A program made the translations under genes and the position numbers. Under the pieces are notes generated by a model. The model was not told where the DNA came from. It saw only the letters and a program-made list of their open reading frames with translations, and did no database searches. Below, in pieces: positions 8,766-17,103 of a stretch of DNA of 40,000 bases. Source of the DNA: an uncultured Pelagibacteraceae bacterium (GTDB taxonomy: Bacteria; Pseudomonadota; Alphaproteobacteria; Pelagibacterales; Pelagibacteraceae); assembly GCA_902614905.1 (NCBI GenBank), contig CACMMN010000002.1:1-40000 (forward strand), read 5' to 3'. Within the stretch, counting starts at the first letter, position 1; each line of letters opens with the position of its first letter.

Positions 8766-9730
8766 TTTAAATAATGTTTACTATCAAATTCTTGTAAAAA
8801 TTTTTTTTCATAATAATTATAATTAGTAAGATATTTTTCACATTCTATTTTTTCTTCATTTGTTAAATAAATATTAAGATTTTCGTGAACAGCGGAAGTT
8901 CTTTTTTTAAATTCAAGAAATTTCTTTTCGTTAACTTTTAATTCAAGTCCAAGTTTATTTATAAATTTTTTACAATACTTATAGTTTTGGTCTGCATCAT
9001 CAATTCTGAATATTAGAATTTTATTTTTATCAATAGTTGAAATCTCATTATATATTTTTTCTAGTGTTGTAGAAATGAATAAGGCTATCTTTCCAATTTG
9101 TGAAAGAGACTTAAATTTATCATTACTTACTCTTAAATTAATTATTCGTCCATAAAAATGGCTTCCCAATTTTTCAGATTTTTCAAGGAATTGGTTTATA
9201 TCTGTTTTAATTTTTTCTTTATACCACCCTTTATTTTTGAAAGAGCGCATCACCCTATTAAAACTTGGAACCAATATAATTAATTTTTTTGGTTGTAGTT
9301 TTTCATATAAATATTTTATACCATGGGAAAAATAAGGACTTGAAATATAACTTACGTCTCCAGTTTCCCAGTCAGATAAAATTTCACTTTTTATTAAATC
9401 TAAAAATTCTTCATTATAATTTTCCACGTTGTGAGATTTACAGTATCGAAAAAATGATTCTTGTTTAGGATTTCTTTCTCCGAATGCTGTAACTTTGCCA
9501 ATAGAGTTTATAATATCTATTAACCATTTTGCACCTCCTCGTCCAACCTGCGTTTGTAAAAATAATATTTTACTATTTTTTTTTGAGTCGTAAATTTTAT
9601 TAATCTCGTTTCTGCCATAACTATGATAAATATTTTTTGGTTTTGTATTTCTAAATTTTCTATTGAAATATTTAAATTTTATAACACTGAAAATATATTT
9701 ATTTTTTTCTATAAATTTTTTTACAAACAT
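8762..9730 (-). CDS. Sulfotransferase-like P-loop protein
   Basis: The 322-residue protein has ILFLQTQVGRGGAKWL (about residues 55-70), placed like the 5'-phosphosulfate-binding loop of PAPS-dependent sulfotransferases. It also has LIILVPSFNRVMRSF (150-164), where Arg159 and Ser163 fit the 3'-phosphate-binding motif. The spacing of about 90 residues between them is normal for sulfotransferases. The usual loop lysine is replaced here, because the loop reads GRGGAKW instead of the usual pattern with PKSGTTW, so activity is uncertain. The start at 9730 overlaps the upstream cytidylyltransferase by 32 bases, and no later Met precedes the conserved core. The likely role is sulfation of a glycan at the cytoplasmic face. 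A non-catalytic P-loop protein is the alternative. Confidence 0.5.
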   Translation of the reverse strand: MFVKKFIEKNKYIFSVIKFKYFNRKFRNTKPKNIYHSYGRNEINKIYDSKKNSKILFLQTQVGRGGAKWLIDIINSIGKVTAFGERNPKQESFFRYCKSHNVENYNEEFLDLIKSEILSDWETGDVSYISSPYFSHGIKYLYEKLQPKKLIILVPSFNRVMRSFKNKGWYKEKIKTDINQFLEKSEKLGSHFYGRIINLRVSNDKFKSLSQIGKIALFISTTLEKIYNEISTIDKNKILIFRIDDADQNYKYCKKFINKLGLELKVNEKKFLEFKKRTSAVHENLNIYLTNEEKIECEKYLTNYNYYEKKFLQEFDSKHYLK

Positions 9731-10121
9731 TTTTAATTAAAGTACTAGATGTTCCTTTTGTGTATTTTATAAAAAAAACTTCTGTATCAAGTTTTTTTAG
9801 TCTTTTTTTCAAATCCTTCCACTTTTCTGAATTTTTCCAGTCATCACCTTTAAAAATAATATTAAATTTATATTTTTTTTTTGCTAATATTTTGTCATCT
9901 ACCTTTTCTTCAACAACTTTATCCACATATTTCAAACTTTTAATAATTAAATATCTTTCTTTAAACGGTATAACGGGTTTTTTATTCTTTAATTTTTTGG
10001 CTAATTTATCATTCGATACTGCTACAATTAAAAAATCACATTTTTTTTTAGCTTCTTTTATTATATTCAAATGTCCTATATGGAATAAATCAAATATACC
10101 TGTTGTGTAACCAATTTTCAT
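9699..10121 (-). CDS. TagD/RfaE-C-like cytidylyltransferase (HxGH nucleotidyltransferase)
   Basis: This 140-residue protein matches the length of stand-alone glycerol-3-phosphate cytidylyltransferases. GYTTGIFDLFHIGHLNII (residues 4-21) carries the HxGH motif as His14 and His17, VAVSNDKL follows, and GTSSTLI (about 123-129) corresponds to the RTxGISTT-like C-terminal signature in weakened form. Such enzymes activate an alditol, ethanolamine or sugar phosphate with CTP, giving CDP-glycerol in TagD or ADP-heptose in the RfaE C-domain. The neighbours are an ABC flippase (9 bases upstream) and a GT-B protein with similarity to glycerophosphotransferases, so a CDP-alcohol donor for a phosphodiester-linked substituent is plausible. 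Substrate identity cannot be fixed from sequence. Confidence 0.75.
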   Translation of the reverse strand: MKIGYTTGIFDLFHIGHLNIIKEAKKKCDFLIVAVSNDKLAKKLKNKKPVIPFKERYLIIKSLKYVDKVVEEKVDDKILAKKKYKFNIIFKGDDWKNSEKWKDLKKRLKKLDTEVFFIKYTKGTSSTLIKNVCKKIYRKK

Positions 10122-10130
10122 AAATATATA

Positions 10131-11840
10131 TCACTTTCTTAATATACTTCCATTTTCAATAAACAAAATTTCGTCACAAAAACTAACTAATTTTTTGTTA
10201 TGAGAAACAATAATTATTGTTTTGTTGTTTTTTAAATTGTTTAAAGTTTCATAGAATCTATTTTCTGATTTTTCGTCTAAATTATTTGTAGGCTCATCAA
10301 GAATTATAATATTTCTGTCTTGGTACAAGCATCTTGCTAAACCAAGTCTTTGTCTTTCACCGCCAGACAGATTTATACCATCTTCTTTAACAAGTTCATT
10401 TAACCCTTTTTTATTTGAATATTTTATTAAATTAACTTTGTTTAGACAATCATAAAGCTTTTTTAAGTCTATAAAATTTTCATTTTGGAAAAGTGTAACA
10501 TTATCCTTGATGGATGCTTCGAACAAATAAATTTTTTGAGTTACTATACCAAAATTTTTTTTCCAGGCTTCTTCATTTATAATATCTTTTTTATCATCTA
10601 CTATAACTGAACCTTTAGATGGTTCTATTAAACCTGTAATAAGGTCAATAAAAGTACTTTTACCGGATCCACTTTCGCCTATAATTCCAATAATCGTATC
10701 TTTTTTAATTTTAAGATTTACATTGTTTAAAATATTTATTTTTGATTTCGGATAACTAAAAGATATATTTCTTAATTCAATATAATTATTAAATTCACAT
10801 TTAGTTTCATCATTATTTTTTTTTAACTTATAGTCTCTTGAAATTACATCATTTAGTGCAATAATTGTAGGTAAAGCAAAATTAATTGCCTGTATATTAT
10901 TCATAGTTTTATAAAATGAGGGTATAATTTTAAAAGTTGCTACTATATAAATCGCTAACGAACTTATCATTTGATCAAATGATAACCCCTTATTGTAGAA
11001 ATAAATAATTATCATCATTAAAAAAAATAAAACTGCTATCTCAAGTAAGTTTTTTGGTATTATTAATAGTATACTTTGTTTAAGATAAATATTTTTTAGT
11101 TTGTTTGCTATATTTAAAAAATCTTCCGTAATTTTTTTTGAAAAGTTAAAAAATTTAATTTCTCTTAATCCTCTTATAGCCTCTAAAACTCTTTGATTTT
11201 TTGTTTTTTCGTATTTTCTTCTATATCTTCCATAATTAAACAATCTATTTTTGTTTAATTTAAAAAATAGAAAACAAATTATTACAGCAATGAAAACTAT
11301 AATAAGTATCTTTAAGTCACTATGTAAGTACAAAAAAAATAACATTGAAAATATAATTAACAATTCTGAAATAGTAGAAAAAAATGGAAGAATTAAATTA
11401 GATTTCAAAATTGTTGTTTCCTCATTAATATCTCTTAATTTTTCTGAAGTGTTTTTATCAATTGTGGAAAACCATGACCCATGAATAAAATCTTGAAGTA
11501 TTTTTTTCTGCATTGAAATTTGAATATCTAAAGTGCATTTGTTAAATAGGTAGTTATTTAGTATAGAAAGAAAAAAACGAATTAAATTTATTATAAGAAT
11601 AAATATAAGAAAAAAGTATAAAACACTTGTTTCTGGTATTTGTTTTAATGCTTTTTCGAAGTTAATATTAAAAAAATTCATCTCCTGACCGGACAAATAT
11701 TGCAATACTGGAATTAATGATGTTATTCCAATAACCTCAAGCAAACTTATCAAAAATATTAATGGAACAAAACAAGAGAGTGAAAAAATATTTTTTTTGC
11801 CTATTATTAATAATAATTTTTTTAATAAATTATTTTTCAT
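10131..11840 (-). CDS. ABC transporter, fused membrane and ATPase domains (glycan/lipid flippase type)
   Basis: The 569-residue half-transporter fuses an N-terminal membrane domain to an ATPase domain. About six hydrophobic segments are visible (near 22-45, 73-95, 155-173, 177-194, 262-282 and 290-308). The ATPase has Walker A GESGSGKST (388-396), a Q-loop in GIVTQK, signature LSGGERQRL (491-499), Walker B IIILDEP (511-517) and a VSHN switch histidine. Architecture and length match MsbA/PglK-type exporters that flip lipid-linked oligosaccharides. It is the only transporter seen in the window and no Wzx-like flippase is visible, so it is the candidate for moving the finished lipid-linked glycan across the inner membrane. 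Its start overlaps the upstream gene by four bases. Confidence 0.9.
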   Translation of the reverse strand: MKNNLLKKLLLIIGKKNIFSLSCFVPLIFLISLLEVIGITSLIPVLQYLSGQEMNFFNINFEKALKQIPETSVLYFFLIFILIINLIRFFLSILNNYLFNKCTLDIQISMQKKILQDFIHGSWFSTIDKNTSEKLRDINEETTILKSNLILPFFSTISELLIIFSMLFFLYLHSDLKILIIVFIAVIICFLFFKLNKNRLFNYGRYRRKYEKTKNQRVLEAIRGLREIKFFNFSKKITEDFLNIANKLKNIYLKQSILLIIPKNLLEIAVLFFLMMIIIYFYNKGLSFDQMISSLAIYIVATFKIIPSFYKTMNNIQAINFALPTIIALNDVISRDYKLKKNNDETKCEFNNYIELRNISFSYPKSKINILNNVNLKIKKDTIIGIIGESGSGKSTFIDLITGLIEPSKGSVIVDDKKDIINEEAWKKNFGIVTQKIYLFEASIKDNVTLFQNENFIDLKKLYDCLNKVNLIKYSNKKGLNELVKEDGINLSGGERQRLGLARCLYQDRNIIILDEPTNNLDEKSENRFYETLNNLKNNKTIIIVSHNKKLVSFCDEILFIENGSILRK

Positions 11841-13153
11841 TTCAGTTCATTAAAAATAAAATTATTTAATCTTTTGCCTGACTTACCATCGGAATTCCCG
11901 ACTTCAATTTCTAGTTTTTTTAAATTCATTTCTGAAATTTTTTGATCAAATTTGATTTCTTTGTTTAAAAATTTTTTCATCAATTCAAAAAATTTTTTTT
12001 TTGTTTCAAACTCAAAAATGTTCGTAGTTTGAGAAAAATCGAAAGTAAACTTTTTGTATTGCTTTTTTATATCAACCAATGGAATTAAAACTGGTTTAAT
12101 TGATGCCATTGCTTCATAAATTATTGTACTATTAAAAGCAATACATAAATCAGCATACTTTAAAAGATATGATCCTGTGCCTTCATTTATTATTTTGACA
12201 TTTTTGAATTGTTCAAACTTTTTTAATCTCTTTATTTGATCTGGATTACCAGTTTTTGTCTTTATGATAAGATTAATATTTTTATTTTGACACATGTATT
12301 CAAATAATATTTTTTCAAATTTTGATGCATTATTATTCCATGTGTAATTTTCTAAGTTTTCGTTTGGAAGATTATAAAACTTTCCTCTTATATATGGCAA
12401 ACTTACCACGTCTTGTATAGCGTAATAAATAATAGTAAAAAGTTTTTTTGAATTATTTTTTTTATTGCTTCCAAATTCAAATGAATAATCAATTCTTGAA
12501 CATCCCACTACGAAAATATTTTTTTTTTTTATAATTTCAGATTTGACCAAAACATTTTTTTCATCATGATTATAAACTACAATTTTGTCACCAGAATATT
12601 TTTTAATATATTTTTTATACATCAGCTCATCTAGAATTCTTTTTCCAAAGGATTTTGTACATTCTTTGTGAAGAGTTATAAACTTTATGTTATTTTCTTT
12701 TGATGCTGTAGCTAAATCCCAATCTGTTAAGTTAGTTAAATTAAAGTTTGCTATAATTGAGATCCTAAAAAAAAACTTATAATATTTTATTATCTTTTTT
12801 AAAAATTTTTTATATTTAATCCTATTATTAATTAATTCTTTATCAGAATTAAAATTTATAAAAGTATTATAATCATCACTACGTTTGACAAAATAATGGA
12901 AAATTACTTTTATATTTGACCTTGCTAATATTAAAGTATCAAAGTAAACCTCTTTTTTATAATAAACAGAGTACAAATCATCCATCCCGCCACTTTTGTG
13001 GAAAACTAAAATTTTTTTGTTATTTTTTGTATTAGATATTTTTTTGGTCAATAAAGCTAATTTTAAAAAGGTTAAAAAAGGTAAATTAGTTTTTAGGCCA
13101 AAGTAAGCTATGTAATTTAAAAAATATTTTATTGTGTTTTTGAAATATTGCAT
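11837..13153 (-). CDS. GT-B-like surface carbohydrate biosynthesis protein (glycerophosphotransferase/capsule-type)
   Basis: This 438-residue protein has the late motifs of GT-B transferases that act on capsule and teichoic polymers. IVVYNHDEKNVLV and FVVGCSRIDYS are followed by NEGTGSYLLKYADLCIAF and NSTIIYEAMASIKPVLIPL in the C-terminal half. The latter resembles the DYSS-V-x-E-x-x-x-x-x-K-P-v region of CDP-glycerol glycerophosphotransferases and of KpsC/S-like enzymes. I could not assign a specific family. Its end overlaps the ABC transporter start by four bases, and a TagD-like cytidylyltransferase lies just beyond, which makes a CDP-activated alcohol or sugar donor attractive. Strongly basic and Asn-rich composition matches its neighbours, so there is no sign of recent transfer from a different base composition. 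Confidence 0.5.
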   Translation of the reverse strand: MQYFKNTIKYFLNYIAYFGLKTNLPFLTFLKLALLTKKISNTKNNKKILVFHKSGGMDDLYSVYYKKEVYFDTLILARSNIKVIFHYFVKRSDDYNTFINFNSDKELINNRIKYKKFLKKIIKYYKFFFRISIIANFNLTNLTDWDLATASKENNIKFITLHKECTKSFGKRILDELMYKKYIKKYSGDKIVVYNHDEKNVLVKSEIIKKKNIFVVGCSRIDYSFEFGSNKKNNSKKLFTIIYYAIQDVVSLPYIRGKFYNLPNENLENYTWNNNASKFEKILFEYMCQNKNINLIIKTKTGNPDQIKRLKKFEQFKNVKIINEGTGSYLLKYADLCIAFNSTIIYEAMASIKPVLIPLVDIKKQYKKFTFDFSQTTNIFEFETKKKFFELMKKFLNKEIKFDQKISEMNLKKLEIEVGNSDGKSGKRLNNFIFNELK

Positions 13154-13161
13154 TGTCTAAA

Positions 13162-14160
13162 TCAGTTCAAAATAATTGCATCTTTTAAAGGTTTTTTTTG
13201 ATCTATTTCATCAAACCTTTTTTTAAAAAATTTAAAATCTTTTCTAAATTTTTCTATATATTTTTTAAATTTATCTTTTGATGGAATCTCTTTTTTTTTT
13301 CCTATATAGAAAATAGTATTATCGCTTTTTAAACCTCCTTTATTAACAGGACCTGTTAAATTTATTTTATCAGTAGAATATAAATGATTGAAACCATGTT
13401 TAAAAAGAAAAGTCCTAAAAGTATTCAATGAATAAATTCGGTGATGATTATGATTTAAAAACATCATGCTATTTCCAATGGGATTTCCTCTTCCCTCTAA
13501 GACTATCAATCCGTTGTTTTTTAAATATTTAAAACATTTTTTTAGAACTATATTTGGATCATAAACATGTTCTAATGAACCTATTATTATAATTATATCA
13601 AAAGATTTTGGATTAAAGTTCATTTTTTCTGCCTCTATAGCTTTTAAATCCAAATTAAAATATTTTTTTCCAAAACTTACCCATTTTTTATCTGGATCTA
13701 CACCAACGCAATGCCAGTTTTTTTCTTTAAATGGCTTGAGCATCCCTCCTAAAGAACACCCAACATCCAGAATTGATCCTTTTTTTTGATTAAAATTTTT
13801 TTTTAAAAAATTTAGTAAATATTTACCTCTTTTTTGTATATCTTGAAGTTGTAGCTTATTAGGTTTTTGAGACTTGTATATTCTTTTTCTATAAATAATT
13901 TTATAATAATCGTCATAAAATTTTTTTTCAATCTTATACTTCTGAAATAACAAGTTACATTTATTGCAAAGAAAAAAAGGGAAGTAACAAAAAATATCGA
14001 ATAAATTTTTGTTTTTACCTATATGAATTCGACTACGTATTATATTATTTTTTTTATTTCCACAAATCTCACAATTATTAATTTTAAATTTATATTTTTT
14101 TTTTAATCCGAGAAATTTTAAATATTCTTCTATTTTTTTTTGATCAAATTTACTGGTCAT
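13162..14160 (-). CDS. Class I SAM methyltransferase with zinc ribbon
   Basis: The 332-residue protein starts with a zinc-ribbon-like module (Cys30/Cys33 and Cys65/Cys68) followed by a methyltransferase core. ILDVGCSLGGM (130-140) is motif I, VGVDPDKKW is motif II and IIIIGSLEHVYDP is the post-II region. An N-H-H-R-I-Y-S segment downstream matches the HxxxF/Y element of Methyltransf_23-type enzymes in O-antigen clusters, some of which C-methylate keto sugars or cap chains. It lies eight bases upstream of the GT-B-like gene and six bases downstream of the CmoA-like gene. Substrate unknown. It shares architecture, but little obvious identity, with the gene at 7857-8765. Confidence 0.8.
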   Translation of the reverse strand: MTSKFDQKKIEEYLKFLGLKKKYKFKINNCEICGNKKNNIIRSRIHIGKNKNLFDIFCYFPFFLCNKCNLLFQKYKIEKKFYDDYYKIIYRKRIYKSQKPNKLQLQDIQKRGKYLLNFLKKNFNQKKGSILDVGCSLGGMLKPFKEKNWHCVGVDPDKKWVSFGKKYFNLDLKAIEAEKMNFNPKSFDIIIIIGSLEHVYDPNIVLKKCFKYLKNNGLIVLEGRGNPIGNSMMFLNHNHHRIYSLNTFRTFLFKHGFNHLYSTDKINLTGPVNKGGLKSDNTIFYIGKKKEIPSKDKFKKYIEKFRKDFKFFKKRFDEIDQKKPLKDAIILN

Positions 14161-14166
14161 TGTTTA

Positions 14167-14871
14167 CTATTTTATACAAAGATAACCCTCGAAACATATA
14201 TGTTTAAAAATAGTTGTAATATCCACAAATCCTGATCTTTTTAATAAACCAGTGTTTCCAAATGTTGAAAATGGCTCTAATACCCCTCTCAGTGATTTTT
14301 GTTTTTCTATTATTTCTTGATTTGAAAAACCATTCTCCTCCTTGAAATCAAGATACAGTGAATTTAATATATCTTGAAATCTTGCATCTGGAGCCCTGAC
14401 TTTTTCGAACATAATAAATGCTCCACCCCAGTTTAAACTTTTGTAAATTTTGTTTATTACATTTTGTCTATATTTTGGTGGTATAAACTGAATTGTGTAA
14501 TAAGACACAATTAAATCTGATTTTTTTAAATTCTGCTTAAGAATATTTGAGTGTACTATTTTAAAATTTCTAATCTTTTTCTTTTTCAAATTCTTTCTTG
14601 CAAAGTTAATCATTTGTTTTTCACTGTCTAAACCTATCAAATTCACCTTTTTATTTGAAAATTTATATAACTTTTCTATTAAATTACCTGTTGAACAGCC
14701 AATGTCATAAAAATTTGAGTTATCTTTTAAAAAAAAATCCGATAATTTTAAAATTATCTCATGACCTAAATCATATTCAGGTACTGATGCCGTTATATGA
14801 TTGACAAAATTATTTGGAACATTTTTCCCAAAATTCCAACTACCTCTTTTTTTTTTAATATTAATTTTCAT
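14167..14871 (-). CDS. CmoA-like SAM methyltransferase
   Basis: The 234-residue protein aligns by eye along its whole length with CmoA, the enzyme that makes carboxy-SAM for tRNA wobble modification. Shared segments include SVPEYD, FYDIGCSTGN (54-63), YYTIQFIPP, KIYKSLNWGGAF and the LYLDFKEENGFSNQEI helix. True CmoA has an arginine in the helix after that segment for binding the carboxylate, and the matching stretch here reads EKQKSLRG, so a plain SAM methyltransferase is at least as likely. It is the first gene after the palindromic promoter at 14884-14913, whose predicted start site is only a few bases before this ATG. It heads the long leftward operon to the window edge. Its glycan-cluster context is odd for a tRNA enzyme. 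Confidence 0.7.
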   Translation of the reverse strand: MKINIKKKRGSWNFGKNVPNNFVNHITASVPEYDLGHEIILKLSDFFLKDNSNFYDIGCSTGNLIEKLYKFSNKKVNLIGLDSEKQMINFARKNLKKKKIRNFKIVHSNILKQNLKKSDLIVSYYTIQFIPPKYRQNVINKIYKSLNWGGAFIMFEKVRAPDARFQDILNSLYLDFKEENGFSNQEIIEKQKSLRGVLEPFSTFGNTGLLKRSGFVDITTIFKHICFEGYLCIK

Positions 14872-14883
14872 AAATACAGATAA

Positions 14884-14913
14884 TTTATATCGTTCAAATT
14901 TTGAACAGTAAAG
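14884..14913 (-). promoter_or_regulatory. Palindrome-in-spacer promoter, copy 1 (leftward)
   Basis: Read on the minus strand, a -35 box TTTACT (14912-14907) is separated by exactly 17 bases from a -10 box TATAAA (14889-14884). The spacer holds a 15-base inverted repeat (14892-14906) with perfect 7-base arms GTTCAAA/TTTGAAC around one central base. The predicted transcription start, near 14877, is about six bases before the ATG at 14871, so the leader is almost absent. Two more copies occur at 25770-25799 and 33489-33518. A dimeric repressor bound to the spacer would block RNA polymerase. Sequence and spacing are seen directly, and the regulatory role is inferred. Confidence 0.75.
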
Positions 14914-14943
14914 CTTTTTTTTGTTATTTAATGTTTTTTTATA

Positions 14944-15714
14944 TTACTTTTGATAAATAATGTTATTTATTTCTTTGTTATAACTTTTAGTAAGAGATTT
15001 TACTATATCATCACATAACGCAATTTCGTTTTTGGAAAGATTAATTTCTCTGTTTAGTCCTCTTAAATATCTTGATGATTTTTTTATTTTATTTAAGTCG
15101 TTATTTTTTAGATCAAAATTATCGTCATTTAAAATTAATTTTAAAAAATTTTTTTCATTATTAATAAATTCTTTATAATTTATAAATAATTTTTCTGCTT
15201 CTATTTTAGAATTATACCAAGAAATAACAAACTTTACATGGAAAGGTGTGTAATTAAGAATTATATTTTTATTCATACTGCTTACAGTCATATTTTTATG
15301 TAATATACAAAAGGGATTTTTATCATAAATTTTTTCTTTGATAATTTGATCTCTTAAACTACAAATTGTTTCATATATATTTCTTGTTTGTATTATTACC
15401 TTATGTTTCTTAGAAATATACTTAGAAATATAATCATCAAATAAAGAATGTTGATGTGAAGTAAAAACATTATCCTTAAAATTGGATAAAGTTAAATTTT
15501 TATACAATTCATTAATATCAGTAACTTGCGGTCTGTTCCTATAAAAAGGAACTGCTGGAAGTACAGTAAAATTTTTATTAATAAATATATTTTTTAAATA
15601 TGTTGAAGCAGATTTAGGTGTACAAAAATGCCAAACGAAATTGCTTGTTCTAATTTTCTTTTTTATTTTTTTGGCTCTTAAATAAAATATTAATCTATTT
15701 ATATTTCTTATCAT
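14944..15714 (-). CDS. Sulfotransferase-family protein
   Basis: The 256-residue protein has HFCTPKSASTYLKN (about residues 29-42), a good match to the 5'-phosphosulfate loop of PAPS-dependent sulfotransferases, including the loop lysine. KVIIQTRNIYETICSLRD (105-122) follows as the 3'-phosphate site, with Arg111 and Ser119 in the expected R-x7-S pattern. Two histidines in TSHQHS (85-90) lie where the catalytic base is usually found. It probably sulfates a glycan or lipid carrier in the cytoplasm. Its start overlaps the upstream SGNH gene by 20 bases. It is the last gene of the operon that begins with the MarR-type regulator. The 72 bases after its stop carry only promoter copy 1. Motif quality is better than in the other sulfotransferase-like gene (8762-9730). 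Confidence 0.7.
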   Translation of the reverse strand: MIRNINRLIFYLRAKKIKKKIRTSNFVWHFCTPKSASTYLKNIFINKNFTVLPAVPFYRNRPQVTDINELYKNLTLSNFKDNVFTSHQHSLFDDYISKYISKKHKVIIQTRNIYETICSLRDQIIKEKIYDKNPFCILHKNMTVSSMNKNIILNYTPFHVKFVISWYNSKIEAEKLFINYKEFINNEKNFLKLILNDDNFDLKNNDLNKIKKSSRYLRGLNREINLSKNEIALCDDIVKSLTKSYNKEINNIIYQK

Positions 15715-17089
15715 TGCTTATCATCTCGTAAATAAAATTAGAAATTTCAATATAACCTTCCTCTGTAAAATGTCCTTGAGTTTGATAGGGGATCAAAGCC
15801 ATAGGATTTTCGTGATTTTTAAAAAAATTGCCTGTGTCTATAGGTTTAATATTATACTTATTTACTATATTTAAAATATCTTTCTTATGCCTGCAGTTGG
15901 GACAAATCCCTGGATTTTTTTTATATCTACCATAGTTTTCCAAGTACACAAAATAAAGGTTTACATTATTTTTTTTTAATGAATTGACTATATTATTAGT
16001 TACAACTTCAAAATCTTTTAAATTTATATATTCATTTTTATGTTTAAAAATTATCTGTCTTATATGGTATAATTTTATGTATTGAGAAAATAAAACTCTT
16101 TTTTTTTTTGAATAATTATTATTAATTTCTTCTTCCTTGGTTTCAAAATATTTTCCTTCAATTTTTTTAAAAGATTGGTTAATACGATTTTCAATTATTT
16201 CATTAATTATACCTTGCTTGGCAATTAAATTTTGTTCATAATCTTCGTCTTGCAAATACTTTCTTAGAGTATTTGATTTCATTTCAAAGTTTAAATCTGA
16301 CAGATCATTTCCCTCATAGTATATCCAAATCACATTATCAATATTTTGAAATTTTATAATATATTCTCTAATCACTGCAAGGATCGACAGCGGGCCAAAC
16401 CCCCCTTGCCCTAAATTAATTATCCCACCTTCAATGGATTTTTTCCTTAAATTCCCAGTGAATGTATTTTCTTCATTTACACATGCACCATGAACCATGG
16501 AGTCGCCTAAAAATACAAAATTTATTTTTTTTTTGTCCCATTCTATATCTGGATTGTTAAATCCATACCGATCACTTTTATATCTTGAGTAATAACCTAT
16601 TTCGTTACAATATATAGTTTCAACATTTGATTTTCCAGATAGTGGATAAACTGACATGTTTTCCTCTAAATAAAATTCTTTTGGAGGAACTACTTTAGAT
16701 ATATCTTTATTCTGTTCTTTTTCATCGAGATAAATTTTAGCAACTGACCTATTATCATATTCTGCATTATAAATTTTTTTATATTCTAATTTTTGATTAA
16801 TAAATTGTTTTAAGGCTTTATTATCTAATTGATCTAAAATCAAATATAATTCAACTAAATAAAGAGAAAAAAATATAGAAAATGAAAGTAGCAAAATATT
16901 TTTTTTATTTTCATAAGATAATTTTATGTAACATAAACAAAAAATAAAAAAAAATATTATAAAAATAAAATATGGTTTATAATAATTATTAATATTGCCG
17001 TCATGAACAATTTGAGATTTATAGTAAATATATACAGATAATAGAGCTAACAATATATGTGGTATAAATATAATTATTTTATTTCTCAT
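15695..17089 (-). CDS. Membrane-anchored SGNH/GDSL hydrolase-like protein
   Basis: The 464-residue protein begins with about three membrane segments (near 4-23, 39-56 and 63-85). A soluble domain with SGNH-hydrolase blocks follows. FVFLGDSMVHG (191-201) has Ser197 as nucleophile in block I, NLGQGGFGP (225-233) is block II/III, IYYEGNDLSDL (256-266) is the GxND-type block with Asn261, and GHFTEEGY (439-446) supplies the block V histidine. The Asp usually three residues before that histidine is not evident (a Thr is there). Related membrane-tethered SGNH proteins add or remove O-acetyl groups on periplasmic polysaccharides. With the catalytic domain after three membrane spans, a periplasmic location is likely but not certain. 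It lies 14 bases downstream of the CMP-sugar synthetase gene. Confidence 0.7.
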   Translation of the reverse strand: MRNKIIIFIPHILLALLSVYIYYKSQIVHDGNINNYYKPYFIFIIFFFIFCLCYIKLSYENKKNILLLSFSIFFSLYLVELYLILDQLDNKALKQFINQKLEYKKIYNAEYDNRSVAKIYLDEKEQNKDISKVVPPKEFYLEENMSVYPLSGKSNVETIYCNEIGYYSRYKSDRYGFNNPDIEWDKKKINFVFLGDSMVHGACVNEENTFTGNLRKKSIEGGIINLGQGGFGPLSILAVIREYIIKFQNIDNVIWIYYEGNDLSDLNFEMKSNTLRKYLQDEDYEQNLIAKQGIINEIIENRINQSFKKIEGKYFETKEEEINNNYSKKKRVLFSQYIKLYHIRQIIFKHKNEYINLKDFEVVTNNIVNSLKKNNVNLYFVYLENYGRYKKNPGICPNCRHKKDILNIVNKYNIKPIDTGNFFKNHENPMALIPYQTQGHFTEEGYIEISNFIYEMISNDKKYK

Positions 17090-17103
17090 ATACTAGTTAG
17101 ATT

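Noticed and set aside
9760-10110. Rightward open frame of 116 codons opposite the TagD-like gene
   Set aside because: It is the complement of a gene with clear HxGH motifs and has no recognisable motif of its own. Long antisense frames are common in this composition. The same applies to 11251-11484, 18893-19156, 29909-30178, 30266-30529 and 30649-30849.
12208-12216. GTTCAAA half-site in the GT-B-like gene
   Set aside because: Only one arm is present, inside a coding region, without -35 or -10 boxes.
14892-14906. Inverted repeat read as a transcription terminator
   Set aside because: The arms are AT-rich with a single-base loop, no T-run follows in the leftward direction, and the same repeat is embedded between -35 and -10 boxes in all three copies.
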